A DNA stretch of 64,000 nucleotides from Streptomyces sp. NBC_00223 (lineage in GTDB: Bacteria; Actinomycetota; Actinomycetes; Streptomycetales; Streptomycetaceae), in assembly GCF_036199905.1 (NCBI RefSeq), contig NZ_CP108109.1, positions 6,013,501-6,077,500 on the forward strand, in the 5' to 3' direction. The notes under the pieces were generated by a model. That model did no database searches and was not told the DNA's origin. It saw only the letters and a list, made by a program, of their open reading frames with translations. Below are positions 9,668 through 21,204 of the stretch, one piece after another. The stretch's first letter is position 1. Each line of letters starts with the position of its first letter. The position numbers and the translations under genes were made by a program.

Positions 9668-9698
9668 CCGAACCCGCCCGTGTCCCGGGCGGGTTCGG
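9668..9698. terminator. Bidirectional hairpin between the glycosyltransferase and glgB
   Basis: Perfect 13-bp stem (9668-9680 with 9686-9698) and 5-base loop, placed between two convergent genes, so it can serve both. Confidence 0.75.
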
Positions 9699-9738
9699 CG
9701 CGTCCCGGGTTCCGCGCGCGAGGGGGCGCCGCGCGGGA

Positions 9739-12171
9739 TCAGGACGGCCGCAGCCACACCGTCGCCAGCGGCGGCAGCGTCAGCGCGATGCTGTGCCGGC
9801 GGCCGTTCCACGCCGTGGGCTCGCTCTTCACCGGCCCCTCGACCGGCACCCCGCTGCCGCCGTAACGCTCCTCGTCGGTGTTGAGCACCGGCGTCCACAG
9901 GCCCTCGGGCACCCCGAGCCGGTACTCCTGCCGCACGACGGGGGAGAAGTTGCTGACCGACAGCAGCGGGCGGCCCTCGGTGTCGAAGCGCAGGAAGGAG
10001 AACGTGTTGTCCTCCGCCGCGCCGCCGTCCACCCACTCGAAGCCGCCGGGGTCGGTGTCGCGCTGCCACAGCGCGGGCGTGGCCGCGTAGACCGCGTTCA
10101 GATCGCGTACCAGGTCGCGCACCCCGCGGTGGTCGCCGGCCGCCGAGTAGGTCTCGTCCAGCAGCCACCAGTCCGGGCCGCTGTCGTGCGACCACTCCGC
10201 GCCCTGGGCGAACTCCTGGCCCATGAAGAGCAGTTGCTTGCCCGGGTGGGCCCACATGAAGGCCAGATACGCCCGGTGGTCGGCGCGCTGCCGCCACCAG
10301 TCGCCCGGCATCTTGGAGACCAGCGCGCGCTTGCCGTGCACCACCTCGTCGTGCGAGATCGGCAGTACGTAGTTCTCGCTGTACGCGTAGACCATCGAGA
10401 ACGTCATCTCGTCGTGGTGGTACTTGCGGTGCACCGGCTCGTGCTCCATGTACGCCAGCGAGTCGTGCATCCAGCCCATGTTCCACTTCAGACCGAAGCC
10501 GAGGCCGCCGAAGCCGGTCGGGCCGACATGGTGGGTGGCCCGGGTCACCCCGTCCCACGCGGTGGACTCCTCGGCGATGGTGACCGCGCCGGGACAGCGC
10601 CGGTACACCGTGGCGTTCATCTCCTGGAGGAACGCCACCGCGTCCAGGTTCTCCCGCCCTCCGTACGCGTTGGGCAGCCAGTCGCCGCCCTCGCGCGAGT
10701 AGTCCAGGTAGAGCATCGAGGCGACCGCGTCGACCCGCAGCCCGTCGATGTGGAACTCCTCGCACCAGTACACCGCGTTGGCGACCAGGAAGTTGCGCAC
10801 CTCGGTACGGCCGAAGTCGAACTCCAGGGTCCCCCAGTCCGGGTGCTCGGCCCGGCGCGGGTCGGCGGGCTCGTACAGCGGCTCGCCGTCGAATCTGGCG
10901 AGCGCCCAGTCGTCCTTGGGGAAGTGCGCGGGCACCCAGTCCATGATCACGCCGATCCCGGCCCGGTGCAGCGCGTCCACCAGGAAACGGAAGTCGTCCG
11001 GCGAGCCCAGCCGCGAGGTCGGGGCGTAGTACGAGGTCACCTGGTAGCCCCACGAGCCGCCGAAGGGATGCTCGGCGACCGGCATCAACTCCACGTGCGT
11101 GAAGCCGAGTTCCTGTACGTACGAAGGGAGCTGTTCGGCCAGTTGACGGTAGTTCAGGCCCGGTCTCCAGGAGGGCAGATGGACCTCGTACACCGACAGC
11201 GGCGCCCGGTGCACGGGGGTGTCCGCGCGGTGGTCCATCCACTCCCGGTCGGCCCAGGTGTAGTCGGACGCGGTGACCACCGAGGCGGTCGCGGGCGGCA
11301 GTTCGGTGGCCCGGGCCATCGGGTCGGCCTTCATGCCCCGCGAGCCGTCCGGGCGGGTGATCTCGTACTTGTACGCCGTGCCCGCCCCGACCCCCGGCAC
11401 GAACAGCTCCCACACCCCGGAGGCGCCCAGCGACCGCATCGGGAACGCGGTGCCGTCCCAGAAGGCGAAGTCGGCCGCGAGCCGCACCCCGCGCGCGTTC
11501 GGCGCCCACACCGCGAACCGGGTGCCGGCCACCCCGCCGTGCGTCATCGGCTCCGAGCCGAGCGCCTTCCACAGCTGCTCGTGCCGCCCCTCCCCGATCA
11601 GATGCAGGTCCAGCTCCCCGAGCGCGGGCAGAAAGCGGTACGGGTCCTCCACCAGGTGCTCGCCGTCCTCGTACCTGACCGCGAGTTCGTACGCCGCCGG
11701 GACCGCGCTCAGCGGCAGCACCGCCGAGAACAGCCCGTCACCCTCGGAGGCCAGCTCGGCCCGCAGCCCGTCGGCGACCACGGCCACGCCCAGGGCGAAC
11801 GGCCGCAGCGCCCGGAACCGCACCCCGCCCGCCTCGGGGTGCGCGCCGAGCAGGGCGTGCGGGTCGTGGTGGGCGCCGTTCAGCAGCCGCCACCGCTCGC
11901 CCTCGTCGAGGCCGCCCTGGACCGGAGCGCTCCTGCCCGGGCCGCCCGTGGGCGCGGCGGCCGGCGGGCGCGGGGTTTTCGGCGCCCGGACCGGCTCCTG
12001 GGCAGGGGAGGGGGAGGGGGAGGGGGTGACCGCCGCGGACCTGGGGGCCGTGCCGGAGGCGGCCGGGTGCGGGGTGGTCGCGCCGTAGCCGCGGGCGGCG
12101 GCCTCGGTGGAGCCCTCGGTGCCGCGGCGTTCGGGCGGGGTGTCGGGGTGCGGGAACTTCGGGGGGGTCAC
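9739..12171 (-). CDS. glgB: 1,4-alpha-glucan branching enzyme
   Basis: Introduces alpha-1,6 branches into linear alpha-1,4 glucan made by GlgE. The 810-residue protein has a low-complexity Pro/Ala/Ser-rich leader of ~85 residues, an N-terminal N1/CBM48 region (GTRFAVWAPNARGVRLAADF), and a GH13 catalytic barrel with WVPAHFPKD, the nucleophile region DGLRVDAVASMLY, the acid/base region TIAEEST and the SHDEVVHGK motif. The C-terminal all-beta domain ends at TVWLRPS. The start is GTG. It follows pep2 by 87 bp on the same strand and is the last gene of the glycogen block. Confidence 0.95.
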   Translation of the reverse strand: MTPPKFPHPDTPPERRGTEGSTEAAARGYGATTPHPAASGTAPRSAAVTPSPSPSPAQEPVRAPKTPRPPAAAPTGGPGRSAPVQGGLDEGERWRLLNGAHHDPHALLGAHPEAGGVRFRALRPFALGVAVVADGLRAELASEGDGLFSAVLPLSAVPAAYELAVRYEDGEHLVEDPYRFLPALGELDLHLIGEGRHEQLWKALGSEPMTHGGVAGTRFAVWAPNARGVRLAADFAFWDGTAFPMRSLGASGVWELFVPGVGAGTAYKYEITRPDGSRGMKADPMARATELPPATASVVTASDYTWADREWMDHRADTPVHRAPLSVYEVHLPSWRPGLNYRQLAEQLPSYVQELGFTHVELMPVAEHPFGGSWGYQVTSYYAPTSRLGSPDDFRFLVDALHRAGIGVIMDWVPAHFPKDDWALARFDGEPLYEPADPRRAEHPDWGTLEFDFGRTEVRNFLVANAVYWCEEFHIDGLRVDAVASMLYLDYSREGGDWLPNAYGGRENLDAVAFLQEMNATVYRRCPGAVTIAEESTAWDGVTRATHHVGPTGFGGLGFGLKWNMGWMHDSLAYMEHEPVHRKYHHDEMTFSMVYAYSENYVLPISHDEVVHGKRALVSKMPGDWWRQRADHRAYLAFMWAHPGKQLLFMGQEFAQGAEWSHDSGPDWWLLDETYSAAGDHRGVRDLVRDLNAVYAATPALWQRDTDPGGFEWVDGGAAEDNTFSFLRFDTEGRPLLSVSNFSPVVRQEYRLGVPEGLWTPVLNTDEERYGGSGVPVEGPVKSEPTAWNGRRHSIALTLPPLATVWLRPS

Positions 12172-12258
12172 GGCGGGTCTCCTCGGCGGGGGTCGGGGCG
12201 GGTCGGCGGGGTCGGGGGCGGCGGAACGGAGGCCGCCGGGGGCGGGTCGGTGCGGGGG

Positions 12259-13671
12259 TCAGCCCGCCGAGGTCGCCAGGCGGGCCAGGGCGGAGAGGGG
12301 GATGGGCAGCCAGGCCGGGCGGTGGCGGGCCTCGTACCTGGCCTCGTACACCGCCTTGTCGGTCTCGAAGGCCCGTATCAGCACGGGCTGTTCGCGCGGG
12401 TCGACCCCGCAGACGTCCGCGTAGCCGGCGCAGTAGGCGTCGCGGTGACGGGCCGCCCAGGGGCCGTTGGCGCTGTGGTGGGCGGCGTAGTCGAAGGACC
12501 TGAGCATGCCCGCCACGTCCTGGACCGGGGGCGCCGGGCGGCGCCGCTCGGCCAGCGGGCGGGCCGGCTCGCCCTCGAAGTCGATCAGCACCCACGCGCC
12601 GTCGGGTCCGCGCAGCGTCTGCCCGAGGTGCAGATCGCCGTGGATGCGCTGGGCGGTCACCCCGCCGCCCACCCCGGCGCTCGCGCCCAGTTTCGTCAGG
12701 TCGTCGAAGGCGGCCCGCAGCGCGCCCGTGTAGGGCCGTACCGCGGGCACCTCGGCCGCCGTCTCCTCCAGCCGCCGTGTCATGGCGGTGGAGATACGTT
12801 CCAGCGCCCGTCCGTCGAGCTGACGGACCGGCAGCGCGGCGGCCAGCGAACCGTGCACCTCCGCGGTCGCCCGGCCGAGCGCGGTCGCCTCGGCCCGGAA
12901 GTCGCCGTCCTCGGCCACCGAGGCCAGCGCCAGCGCCCACCCGTCGCAGGAGCCGGGAAGGAAGCGCTGGAGCACCCCGAGCGTGGTCGGCTCGCCGTCC
13001 GGGTCGCCGTCGGCGGCCGGGGACTCGAACCACGCCACCGGCTCGGCGACCCGCCGTGACCCCGCCCTGGCCAGCGCGAGCGACAGCTCCAGATCCGGGT
13101 TGGTGCCGGGCGAGACCCGGCGGAAGAGCTTGAGGATGTACGCGTCGCCGTACACCACCGAGGTGTTGGACTGCTCGGCGGTGGACACCCGGGGGGTCAG
13201 TCCGGGCGGGAAGGTCACGTCCGGCTCGGTGGTGAAGCGCAGCCCCCCGGTCCGCCCCGGCAGCTTGAGCCGTTCCAGCAGCAGCGCGGCCAGCCGGGGG
13301 TCGTGCGGGGCGTCGTAGAGGGTCAGGCCGTCGTAGGGGCCGCCGACCGCCGGGCCGAGCGCGGCGCGCACCAGCGCGGACGGCAGCAGGGGGTGGGCGC
13401 CCAGCAGCAGTTGATAGCAGTCCGGAGGGCGGCCGGGCTGCTCCACGTCGACCAGCACGTGCAGCAGCCCCAGCGGGCCGAGCCGCCCGCCGGGAGGGAC
13501 CAGCTCGGTGGCCGCGGCCAGCCGGAACCGCCCGATGGGCAGACCCTTGCCGGCGAACCAGCGCTGCCGGGGCAGCCAGCCGCGCAGCAGCGGGTCGAGC
13601 GAGCGCAGCAGCCCCGGCACCAGGTCACGGCCACCGGCGGAAGGCACACGGGTCCAGGAGCTGTCCGACAT
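12259..13671 (-). CDS. pep2: Maltokinase (maltose -> maltose-1-phosphate)
   Basis: Phosphorylates maltose with ATP at C1, producing the donor used by GlgE. The 470-residue protein has WLPRQRWFAGKG near the N-terminus and a phosphotransferase-like kinase core with QRIHGDLHLGQTL and WVLIDFEGEP as catalytic and metal-binding loops. The FETDKAVYEARYE segment near the C-terminus is characteristic of this family. I chose the ATG at 13671 because AAAGGA precedes it; an upstream in-frame extension has no family character. In other actinobacteria this kinase is fused to or sits next to TreS. Here it is separated from treS by 249 bp containing a terminator, implying its own promoter. Confidence 0.93.
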   Translation of the reverse strand: MSDSSWTRVPSAGGRDLVPGLLRSLDPLLRGWLPRQRWFAGKGLPIGRFRLAAATELVPPGGRLGPLGLLHVLVDVEQPGRPPDCYQLLLGAHPLLPSALVRAALGPAVGGPYDGLTLYDAPHDPRLAALLLERLKLPGRTGGLRFTTEPDVTFPPGLTPRVSTAEQSNTSVVYGDAYILKLFRRVSPGTNPDLELSLALARAGSRRVAEPVAWFESPAADGDPDGEPTTLGVLQRFLPGSCDGWALALASVAEDGDFRAEATALGRATAEVHGSLAAALPVRQLDGRALERISTAMTRRLEETAAEVPAVRPYTGALRAAFDDLTKLGASAGVGGGVTAQRIHGDLHLGQTLRGPDGAWVLIDFEGEPARPLAERRRPAPPVQDVAGMLRSFDYAAHHSANGPWAARHRDAYCAGYADVCGVDPREQPVLIRAFETDKAVYEARYEARHRPAWLPIPLSALARLATSAG

Positions 13672-13891
13672 GACGTCCTTTCCCCGGGGAGTCGCGCACC
13701 CTGCCGTTACGACGAACGGCGGGGGCGCCAGCCTCCCGGATGACGGGTACGGGCTGTCCGGCGACACGGGGAGCCTGCCCCGGGCGGGTGACAGGAAACC
13801 GCCGTACGGGCTGCTGGGGTCCTTCTGGATAGTGCCAAAGGAGCAGCGGGCCCGCACCTCGTGAGGCCGGCCGCGCGCCCCCCGGGCGCAA

Positions 13892-13916
13892 GGGGGGCCG
13901 GTCCGGCCGGCCCCCC
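13892..13916 (-). terminator. Terminator of glgE-treS
   Basis: Ten-bp G/C stem (13892-13901 with 13907-13916) immediately after the treS stop on its strand. Confidence 0.7.
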
Positions 13917-13920
13917 GCCG

Positions 13921-15617
<1,697 letters not shown>

Positions 15618-15621
<4 letters not shown>

Positions 15622-17603
15622 CTGAGTGACCCTCCGATCGATGGAGACGGTCGCAGCGACAGGACGTGCGCGGGCGCGCGGCCCGGTTCGAGGCGCACAT
15701 AGTTGTCCCTGCCCCAGTGGTAGGTCTCTCCGGTGAGCTCGTCGCGCACCGGAAACGACTCGTGCCAGGAGAGGCCGAGTTCCGGCATGTTCAACGACAC
15801 GGTGGCCTCCTGGGTGTGGAACGGGTCCAGGTTGACGACCACCAGTACGACGTCGTCGCCGCGACGCTTCGAATAGGCCAGCAGCGCTTCGTTGTCCACG
15901 GGGTGGAACGTGAGGTCCCGCAGCTGCTGCAGCGCCGGATGACGGCGGCGCAGCCGGTTGAGCGTGGTGATCAGCGGGGCGAGCGAGCGCCCCTCGGCCT
16001 CGGCGGCCGCCCAGTCGCGCGGCCGCAGCTCGTACTTCTCGGAGTGCAGGTACTCCTCGCTGCCCGGGTGGGCGGGGGTCGCCTCGCACAGCTCGAACCC
16101 GGCGTAGACACCCCAGCTCGGGGAGAGGGTCGCGGCGAGCACGGCCCGGGTCTCGAAGGCCGGGCGCCCGCCGTTCTGGAGGTAGGCGTGCAGGATGTCC
16201 GGGGTGTTGACGAAGAAGTTCGGCCGCGTCCAGCCCGCCGTCTCCCGGCTCAGCTCCCGCATGTAGTCGGTCAGTTCCTGCTTGCCGTTGCGCCAGGTGA
16301 AGTAGGTGTACGACTGCTGGAAGCCGATCTGCCCGAGCAGGTTCATCATGGGCGGGCGGGTGAACGCCTCGGCCAGGAAGATGACGTCCGGGTCGGTGCG
16401 GTTGATGTCGGCGATGATCTTCTCCCAGAACACCACCGGCTTGGTGTGCGGGTTGTCCACCCGGAAGATCCGCACCCCGTGGCCCATCCACAGCCGCAGC
16501 ACCCGCAGCGTCTCGTGGACGATCCCGGCGAAGTCCTGGTCGAAGGCCACCGGGTAGATGTCCTGGTACTTCTTCGGCGGGTTCTCGGCGTAGGCGACGG
16601 TGCCGTCCGCGCGGTGGGCGAACCACTCCGGGTGCTTGGACACCCACGGGTGGTCGGGCGAGCACTGGAGGGCGAAGTCCAGCGCGATCTCCAGGCGCAG
16701 GTCGCGGGCCCGCTCCACGAAGTGGTCGAAGTCCGCGAAGGTGCCCAGGTCGGGGTGGATCGCGTCGTGGCCGCCCTCGGACGAGCCGATCGCCCACGGC
16801 GAGCCCACGTCGTCGGGGCCGGCCGACAGGCTGTTGTCCCGGCCCTTGCGGAAGGCGTCGCCGATCGGGTGGACCGGCGGCAGGTACACCACGTCGAAGC
16901 CCATCGCGGCGATGGCGGGCAGCCGCTCGGCGGCCGTACGGAAGGTGCCCGAGCGTGGCGGGACCCCCTCCTTGACGACCGCGCCCTCCGAACGGGGGAA
17001 GAACTCGTACCAGGAGCCGAACAGCGCCCGCGGCCGCTCGACGTGCAGCGGCAGCGGCCGTACCGCCGTGACCAGTTCGCGCAGCGGATAGCGGTCGAGC
17101 ACCCCGACCACCTGGGGGGCAAGCGCCGCCGCGTGCCGGGCGGAGGGCGGGCGCCTGGCGTCGCGCAGCGCGTCCATCGCGGCCAGGACGACCGCCCGGC
17201 CGTCGCTCTTGGGCACCCCGGCGGCCGCCCGCTCGTACAGCTGTGCCCCCTCGGTGAGCACCAGTTCGGTGTCGATGCCCGCCGGGATCTTGATGCCCGC
17301 GGTGTGCCGCCAGGTCGCCACCGGGTCCGACCACGCCTCGACGGTGTACGTCCAGCGCCCTTCGGCCGTCGGAGTGATCCGCGCGCTCCAGCGGTCGGTG
17401 CCGGGCTCCAGCTCGCGCATCGGCGTCCACGGCCCGGACCGGCCGGACGGGTCGCGCAGCACCACGTTGGCCGCCACCGCGTCGTGCCCCTCACGGAAGA
17501 CGGTGGCCGTCACCTCGAACGTCTCGCCGACCACGGCCTTGGCAGGCCGGCGGCCGCAGTCCACGATCGGGCGGACATCGACTACGGGAATACGACCGAT
17601 CAT
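15618..17603 (-). CDS. glgE: Alpha-1,4-glucan:maltose-1-phosphate maltosyltransferase
   Basis: Transfers maltosyl units from maltose-1-phosphate to growing alpha-1,4-glucan. The 661-residue GH13_3 protein has the N-terminal beta domain, a catalytic domain with VVYLPPVHPIGDAFRKGRDN, nucleophile Asp383 in RIFRVDNPHTKP, acid/base Glu412 in IFLAEAFTRP, and a helical domain with GSWYEFFPRSEG near residue 196. ATG start. The overlap with treS and the nearby pep2 and glgB make the whole GlgE route local. The divergent gene is glgP, so synthesis and phosphorolysis share one intergenic control region. Confidence 0.96.
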
Positions 17604-18240
17604 TGCCTCACCTGACAGTTCGGGACATCTCTTGACATCGTCGGGAATACGGGATGACGGCTCTCGCTCTTTTTAACTGTTCTTGGCGGTGCCGGCCTGC
17701 GTGCCTGGCCGCTCGGAAACGCGTTCACCCGGGTGGAGGCCGGTGAACGAGGCCGACCCCGCCCGGCCCGTCCGCCGTCTCGCGCGCGGTGGTGCGGGGG
17801 CGGCCGGTGGTGCGCGACGCCATGCATTCGGGAGCCTGCCCACCCCTCGCGCGGTGAACGCACTCCCTGACGGCGTTTCGGGCGCACACGGTGAGTGCGC
17901 GAATCCGTCCCGCGCGCTGGGCCGTTCGGCCGAATAAGCCGTATACGTACGGCGCGCCGTGTTCACGCCCCCCAATACGCCCCCGCGTACGCTGACCGGG
18001 GCCGCCGAGCCACAGCAGGACCCTTCGCGCGCCGTATCGGCCGAGCCCCCCGTGGCGCATCACCACCCGCGCCCCTCACGCCCCGTCATCAGCCCCGGAA
18101 CCAGGCGCTCCGCCGTCCGCCGGGCGCCCGCGCCCGCGCTCCGGCGGCCTTCACCTCCGTGAGCCTCCTTTCGGGCGTTTATCCACAGGATCGCGGGCAG
18201 CGCCCACGGGGCCCCCGCCCGCCGGGCTACGGTCGAGGAC
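17604..18240. promoter_or_regulatory. Divergent control region glgE / glgP
   Basis: This 637-bp gene-free stretch must hold the promoters for the leftward glgE-treS pair and the rightward glgP. The clearest internal element is a 16-bp inverted repeat at 17938-17953 (GCCGTA-TACG-TACGGC), a plausible operator. The rest is GC-rich without recognisable coding or RNA features. Confidence 0.5.
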
Positions 18241-20829
18241 GTGAAGGCAATCCGTCGATTCACCGTGCGCACCGTCCTGCCGGAACCTCTGCGCCCGCTG
18301 GGGGAACTGGCCCAGAACCTCCGCTGGTCGTGGCATCAGGAGACCAGGGAGCTGTTCCGATGCGTCGACCCCGAGGGCTGGCGGGCCGCCCAGGGCGACC
18401 CGGTCCGGCTGCTCGGCGCCGTCTCCCGGGAGCGGCTCACCGCCCTCGCCGCCGACCGCCGCTTCCTGCGACGGCTGGCCACCGCGGCCGAGGACCTCGC
18501 CGACTACACCGCCAACCCCCGCTGGTACCAGGAACAGAGCGACCTGCCCGCCGCCATCGCCTACTTCTCACCCGAGTTCGGCGTCACCGCGGCCCTGCCG
18601 CAGTACAGCGGCGGCCTCGGCATCCTCGCCGGGGACCACCTCAAGGCCGCCAGCGACCTCGGCGTCCCGCTGATCGGCGTCGGCCTGCTCTACCGGCACG
18701 GCTACTTCCGCCAGGCGCTGTCCCGCGAGGGCTGGCAGCAGGAGCAGTACCCGGTCCTCGACCCCAACTCGCTGCCCGTCACCGTGCTCCGCGAGGCCGA
18801 CGGCGGCCCGGCCGTCGTCACCCTCCGGCTCACCGGCGGCCGCACCCTGACCGCCCGGATCTGGACCGCCCAGGTCGGCCGGGTCCCCCTGCTGCTCCTC
18901 GACTCCGACGTCGAGGGCAACCAGCCCGCGGAGCGCGACGTCACCGACCGGCTCTACGGCGGCGGCAGCGAGCACCGGCTGCTCCAGGAGATGCTGCTCG
19001 GCATCGGCGGCGTGCGGGCCGTCCGCGCCTACTGCCGGATCACCGGCCACCCCGACCCCGAGGTCTTCCACACCAACGAGGGCCACGCCGGCTTCCTCGG
19101 CCTGGAGCGGATAAGGGAACTCTCCGGCGACGGGCTCGACTTCGACGCGGCCCTGGAAGCGGTCCGCGCGGGCACGGTGTTCACCACCCACACCCCCGTC
19201 CCGGCCGGCATCGACCGCTTCGAGCGCGATCTGGTCGCCCGCCACCTCGGCGACGGCGGGGACCTGCCCGGCATCGACATCGGCCGCGTCCTGGAACTGG
19301 GCCGGGAGACCTACCCCGGCGGCGACCCCAACCTGTTCAACATGGCCGTCATGGGCCTGCGGCTGGCCCAGCGCGCCAACGGCGTCTCCACCCTGCACGG
19401 CGCCGTCAGCCGCACCATGTTCGCCGGACTGTGGCCGGGCTTCGACCCCGAGGACGTCCCCATCACGTCCATCACCAACGGGGTGCACGCCCCCACCTGG
19501 GTGGCCCCCGAAGTGCTCAGGCTCGGCGCCCGCCAGTTCGGCGCCCAGCGCGCCGAGGACGCCCTGATGGTCGGCGGCACCGACCGCTGGGAGGCCGTCG
19601 CCGCCATCCCCGACGCCGCCGTCTGGGAGCTGCGCCGCACCCTGCGCGAACAGCTCGTGGACGACGTACGCCGCCGGCTGCGCGAATCCTGGCGGCAGCG
19701 CGGCGCAGGCGAGGCCGAACTCGGCTGGACCGACCACGTACTCGACCCCGACGTCCTCACCATCGGCTTCGCCCGCCGCGTCCCGTCGTACAAACGCCTC
19801 ACCCTCATGCTGCGCGACCAAAACCGGCTCACCGAGCTGCTGCTGCACCCCGAGCGGCCGGTCCAGATCGTCGTCGCGGGCAAGGCACACCCCGCCGACG
19901 ACGGCGGCAAACGGCTGGTCCAGGAGCTGGTCCGGTTCACCGACGACCCGCGGGTCCGCCACCGGATCGTCTTCCTGCCCGACTACGACATGCGGATGGC
20001 CCGGCTGCTCTACCCCGGCTGCGACGTCTGGCTCAACAACCCGCTGCGCCCGCTGGAGGCGTGCGGCACCTCGGGGATGAAGGCCGCGCTCAACGGCTGC
20101 CTCAACCTGTCGGTGCTCGACGGCTGGTGGGACGAGTGGTACGACGGCGACAACGGCTGGGCGATCCCGACCGCCGACGGCATCGCCGACGAGGACCGCC
20201 GTGACGCGCTGGAGGCCGCCGCGCTCTACGACCTGCTGGAGCACCAGGTCGCGCCGCGCTTCTACGACCACGGCACGCAGGGGCTGCCCGGCCGCTGGAT
20301 CGAGATGGTCCGCCACACGCTGACCACCCTCGGCCCCAAGGTGCTGGCCGGCCGTATGGTCCGGGACTACGTCAACGAGCTGTACGCGCCCGCCGCGCGC
20401 TCCCACCGCGCCATACAGGGGCCGACCGCCGTCGCACTGGCCGAGTGGAAGCGGCGGGTACGGCAGCGGTGGCCGCAGGTCTCCGTCGACCATGTCGAGA
20501 CCAGCGCGGTCGACGGCACTCCGGAGCTGGGGTCCACCCTCACGCTGCGGGCCCAGGTGTCACTGGGCGGGCTCGACCCCGCGGACGTCGACGTGCAGCT
20601 GCTGTCCGGGCGGGTCGACGCGGCGGACCGGCTCGGGGCGCCGACCGCGCTGTCGCTCAAGGTCACCGGGCGGGCGGACGTGTCGGGGCGGTACGCCTAC
20701 GAAGGGCCGCTGACGCTGGATCGGACGGGGGCGTTCGGGTACACGGTGCGGGTGTTGCCGGCGCATCCTCTGCTCGCCTCGGCGGCGGAGCTGGGGTTGG
20801 TCGCCGTGCCGGGCGGTGGCCTCCAGTAG
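18241..20829 (+). CDS. glgP: Alpha-glucan (maltodextrin/glycogen) phosphorylase
   Basis: Releases glucose-1-phosphate from alpha-1,4-glucan ends using phosphate and pyridoxal phosphate. The 862-residue GT35 protein has an N-terminal DUF3417-type region (RRFTVRTVLPEPLRPLGELA, LRWSWHQ), the catalytic core with YFSPEFG and QYSGGLGILAGDHLKAASDLG, and the PLP-lysine region EACGTSGMKAALNGCLNLSV followed by DGWWDEW. The start is GTG. The DUF3417-containing type is usual in actinobacteria. It is divergent from glgE and opposite in function. Confidence 0.95.
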   Translation: MKAIRRFTVRTVLPEPLRPLGELAQNLRWSWHQETRELFRCVDPEGWRAAQGDPVRLLGAVSRERLTALAADRRFLRRLATAAEDLADYTANPRWYQEQSDLPAAIAYFSPEFGVTAALPQYSGGLGILAGDHLKAASDLGVPLIGVGLLYRHGYFRQALSREGWQQEQYPVLDPNSLPVTVLREADGGPAVVTLRLTGGRTLTARIWTAQVGRVPLLLLDSDVEGNQPAERDVTDRLYGGGSEHRLLQEMLLGIGGVRAVRAYCRITGHPDPEVFHTNEGHAGFLGLERIRELSGDGLDFDAALEAVRAGTVFTTHTPVPAGIDRFERDLVARHLGDGGDLPGIDIGRVLELGRETYPGGDPNLFNMAVMGLRLAQRANGVSTLHGAVSRTMFAGLWPGFDPEDVPITSITNGVHAPTWVAPEVLRLGARQFGAQRAEDALMVGGTDRWEAVAAIPDAAVWELRRTLREQLVDDVRRRLRESWRQRGAGEAELGWTDHVLDPDVLTIGFARRVPSYKRLTLMLRDQNRLTELLLHPERPVQIVVAGKAHPADDGGKRLVQELVRFTDDPRVRHRIVFLPDYDMRMARLLYPGCDVWLNNPLRPLEACGTSGMKAALNGCLNLSVLDGWWDEWYDGDNGWAIPTADGIADEDRRDALEAAALYDLLEHQVAPRFYDHGTQGLPGRWIEMVRHTLTTLGPKVLAGRMVRDYVNELYAPAARSHRAIQGPTAVALAEWKRRVRQRWPQVSVDHVETSAVDGTPELGSTLTLRAQVSLGGLDPADVDVQLLSGRVDAADRLGAPTALSLKVTGRADVSGRYAYEGPLTLDRTGAFGYTVRVLPAHPLLASAAELGLVAVPGGGLQ

Positions 20830-20871
20830 GAGGCCACCCGCCGAGGGTGGGGCGTTCGGTGGCACGCCACC

Positions 20872-21030
20872 GTCGGCGTCCGCACGCCCGTGCGGCTTGT
20901 GCGTCCGCACTGGGTGGGTGGTGGCGCGCTGCCGTCGGTGTCCGCACGTCCGTGCGGCTTGTGCGTCCGCACTGGGTGGGTGGTGGCGCGCCACCGTCGG
21001 TGTCCGCACGTCCGTGCGGGGTGCCCGCGC
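20872..21030. repeat. 62-bp tandem repeat with internal hairpin
   Basis: A 62-bp unit starts at 20872, 20934 and (partial) 20996 within a 375-bp gene-free gap between glgP and the helicase. Each unit has a CCGCAC-GTCC-GTGCGG hairpin. The unit length is not a multiple of three, so coding is unlikely. Confidence 0.8.
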
Positions 21031-21057
21031 CTGGCGGCGCGGGGTGTTTCCCGCCCT

Positions 21058-21079
21058 CCCCCAGAGCTTCGCCTGGGGG
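21058..21079. repeat. CCCCCAG/CTGGGGG stem-loop element
   Basis: A 7-bp stem (21058-21064 with 21073-21079) followed by TACCCCCA. From memory this resembles the short dispersed hairpins common between Streptomyces genes. It may also terminate glgP or the leftward helicase gene. Confidence 0.55.
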
Positions 21080-21204
21080 TACCCCCATCTCGCTGCGCTC
21101 GCCCGTGCGGATTCGTTGTCGCCTGCGGGTCTTCCCGTGGGGGTGCGCCGCCGTCGGCGACTGACCCGCACGGGTGGGTGGGTGGGAAAAAACTACCGGC
21201 GCCG

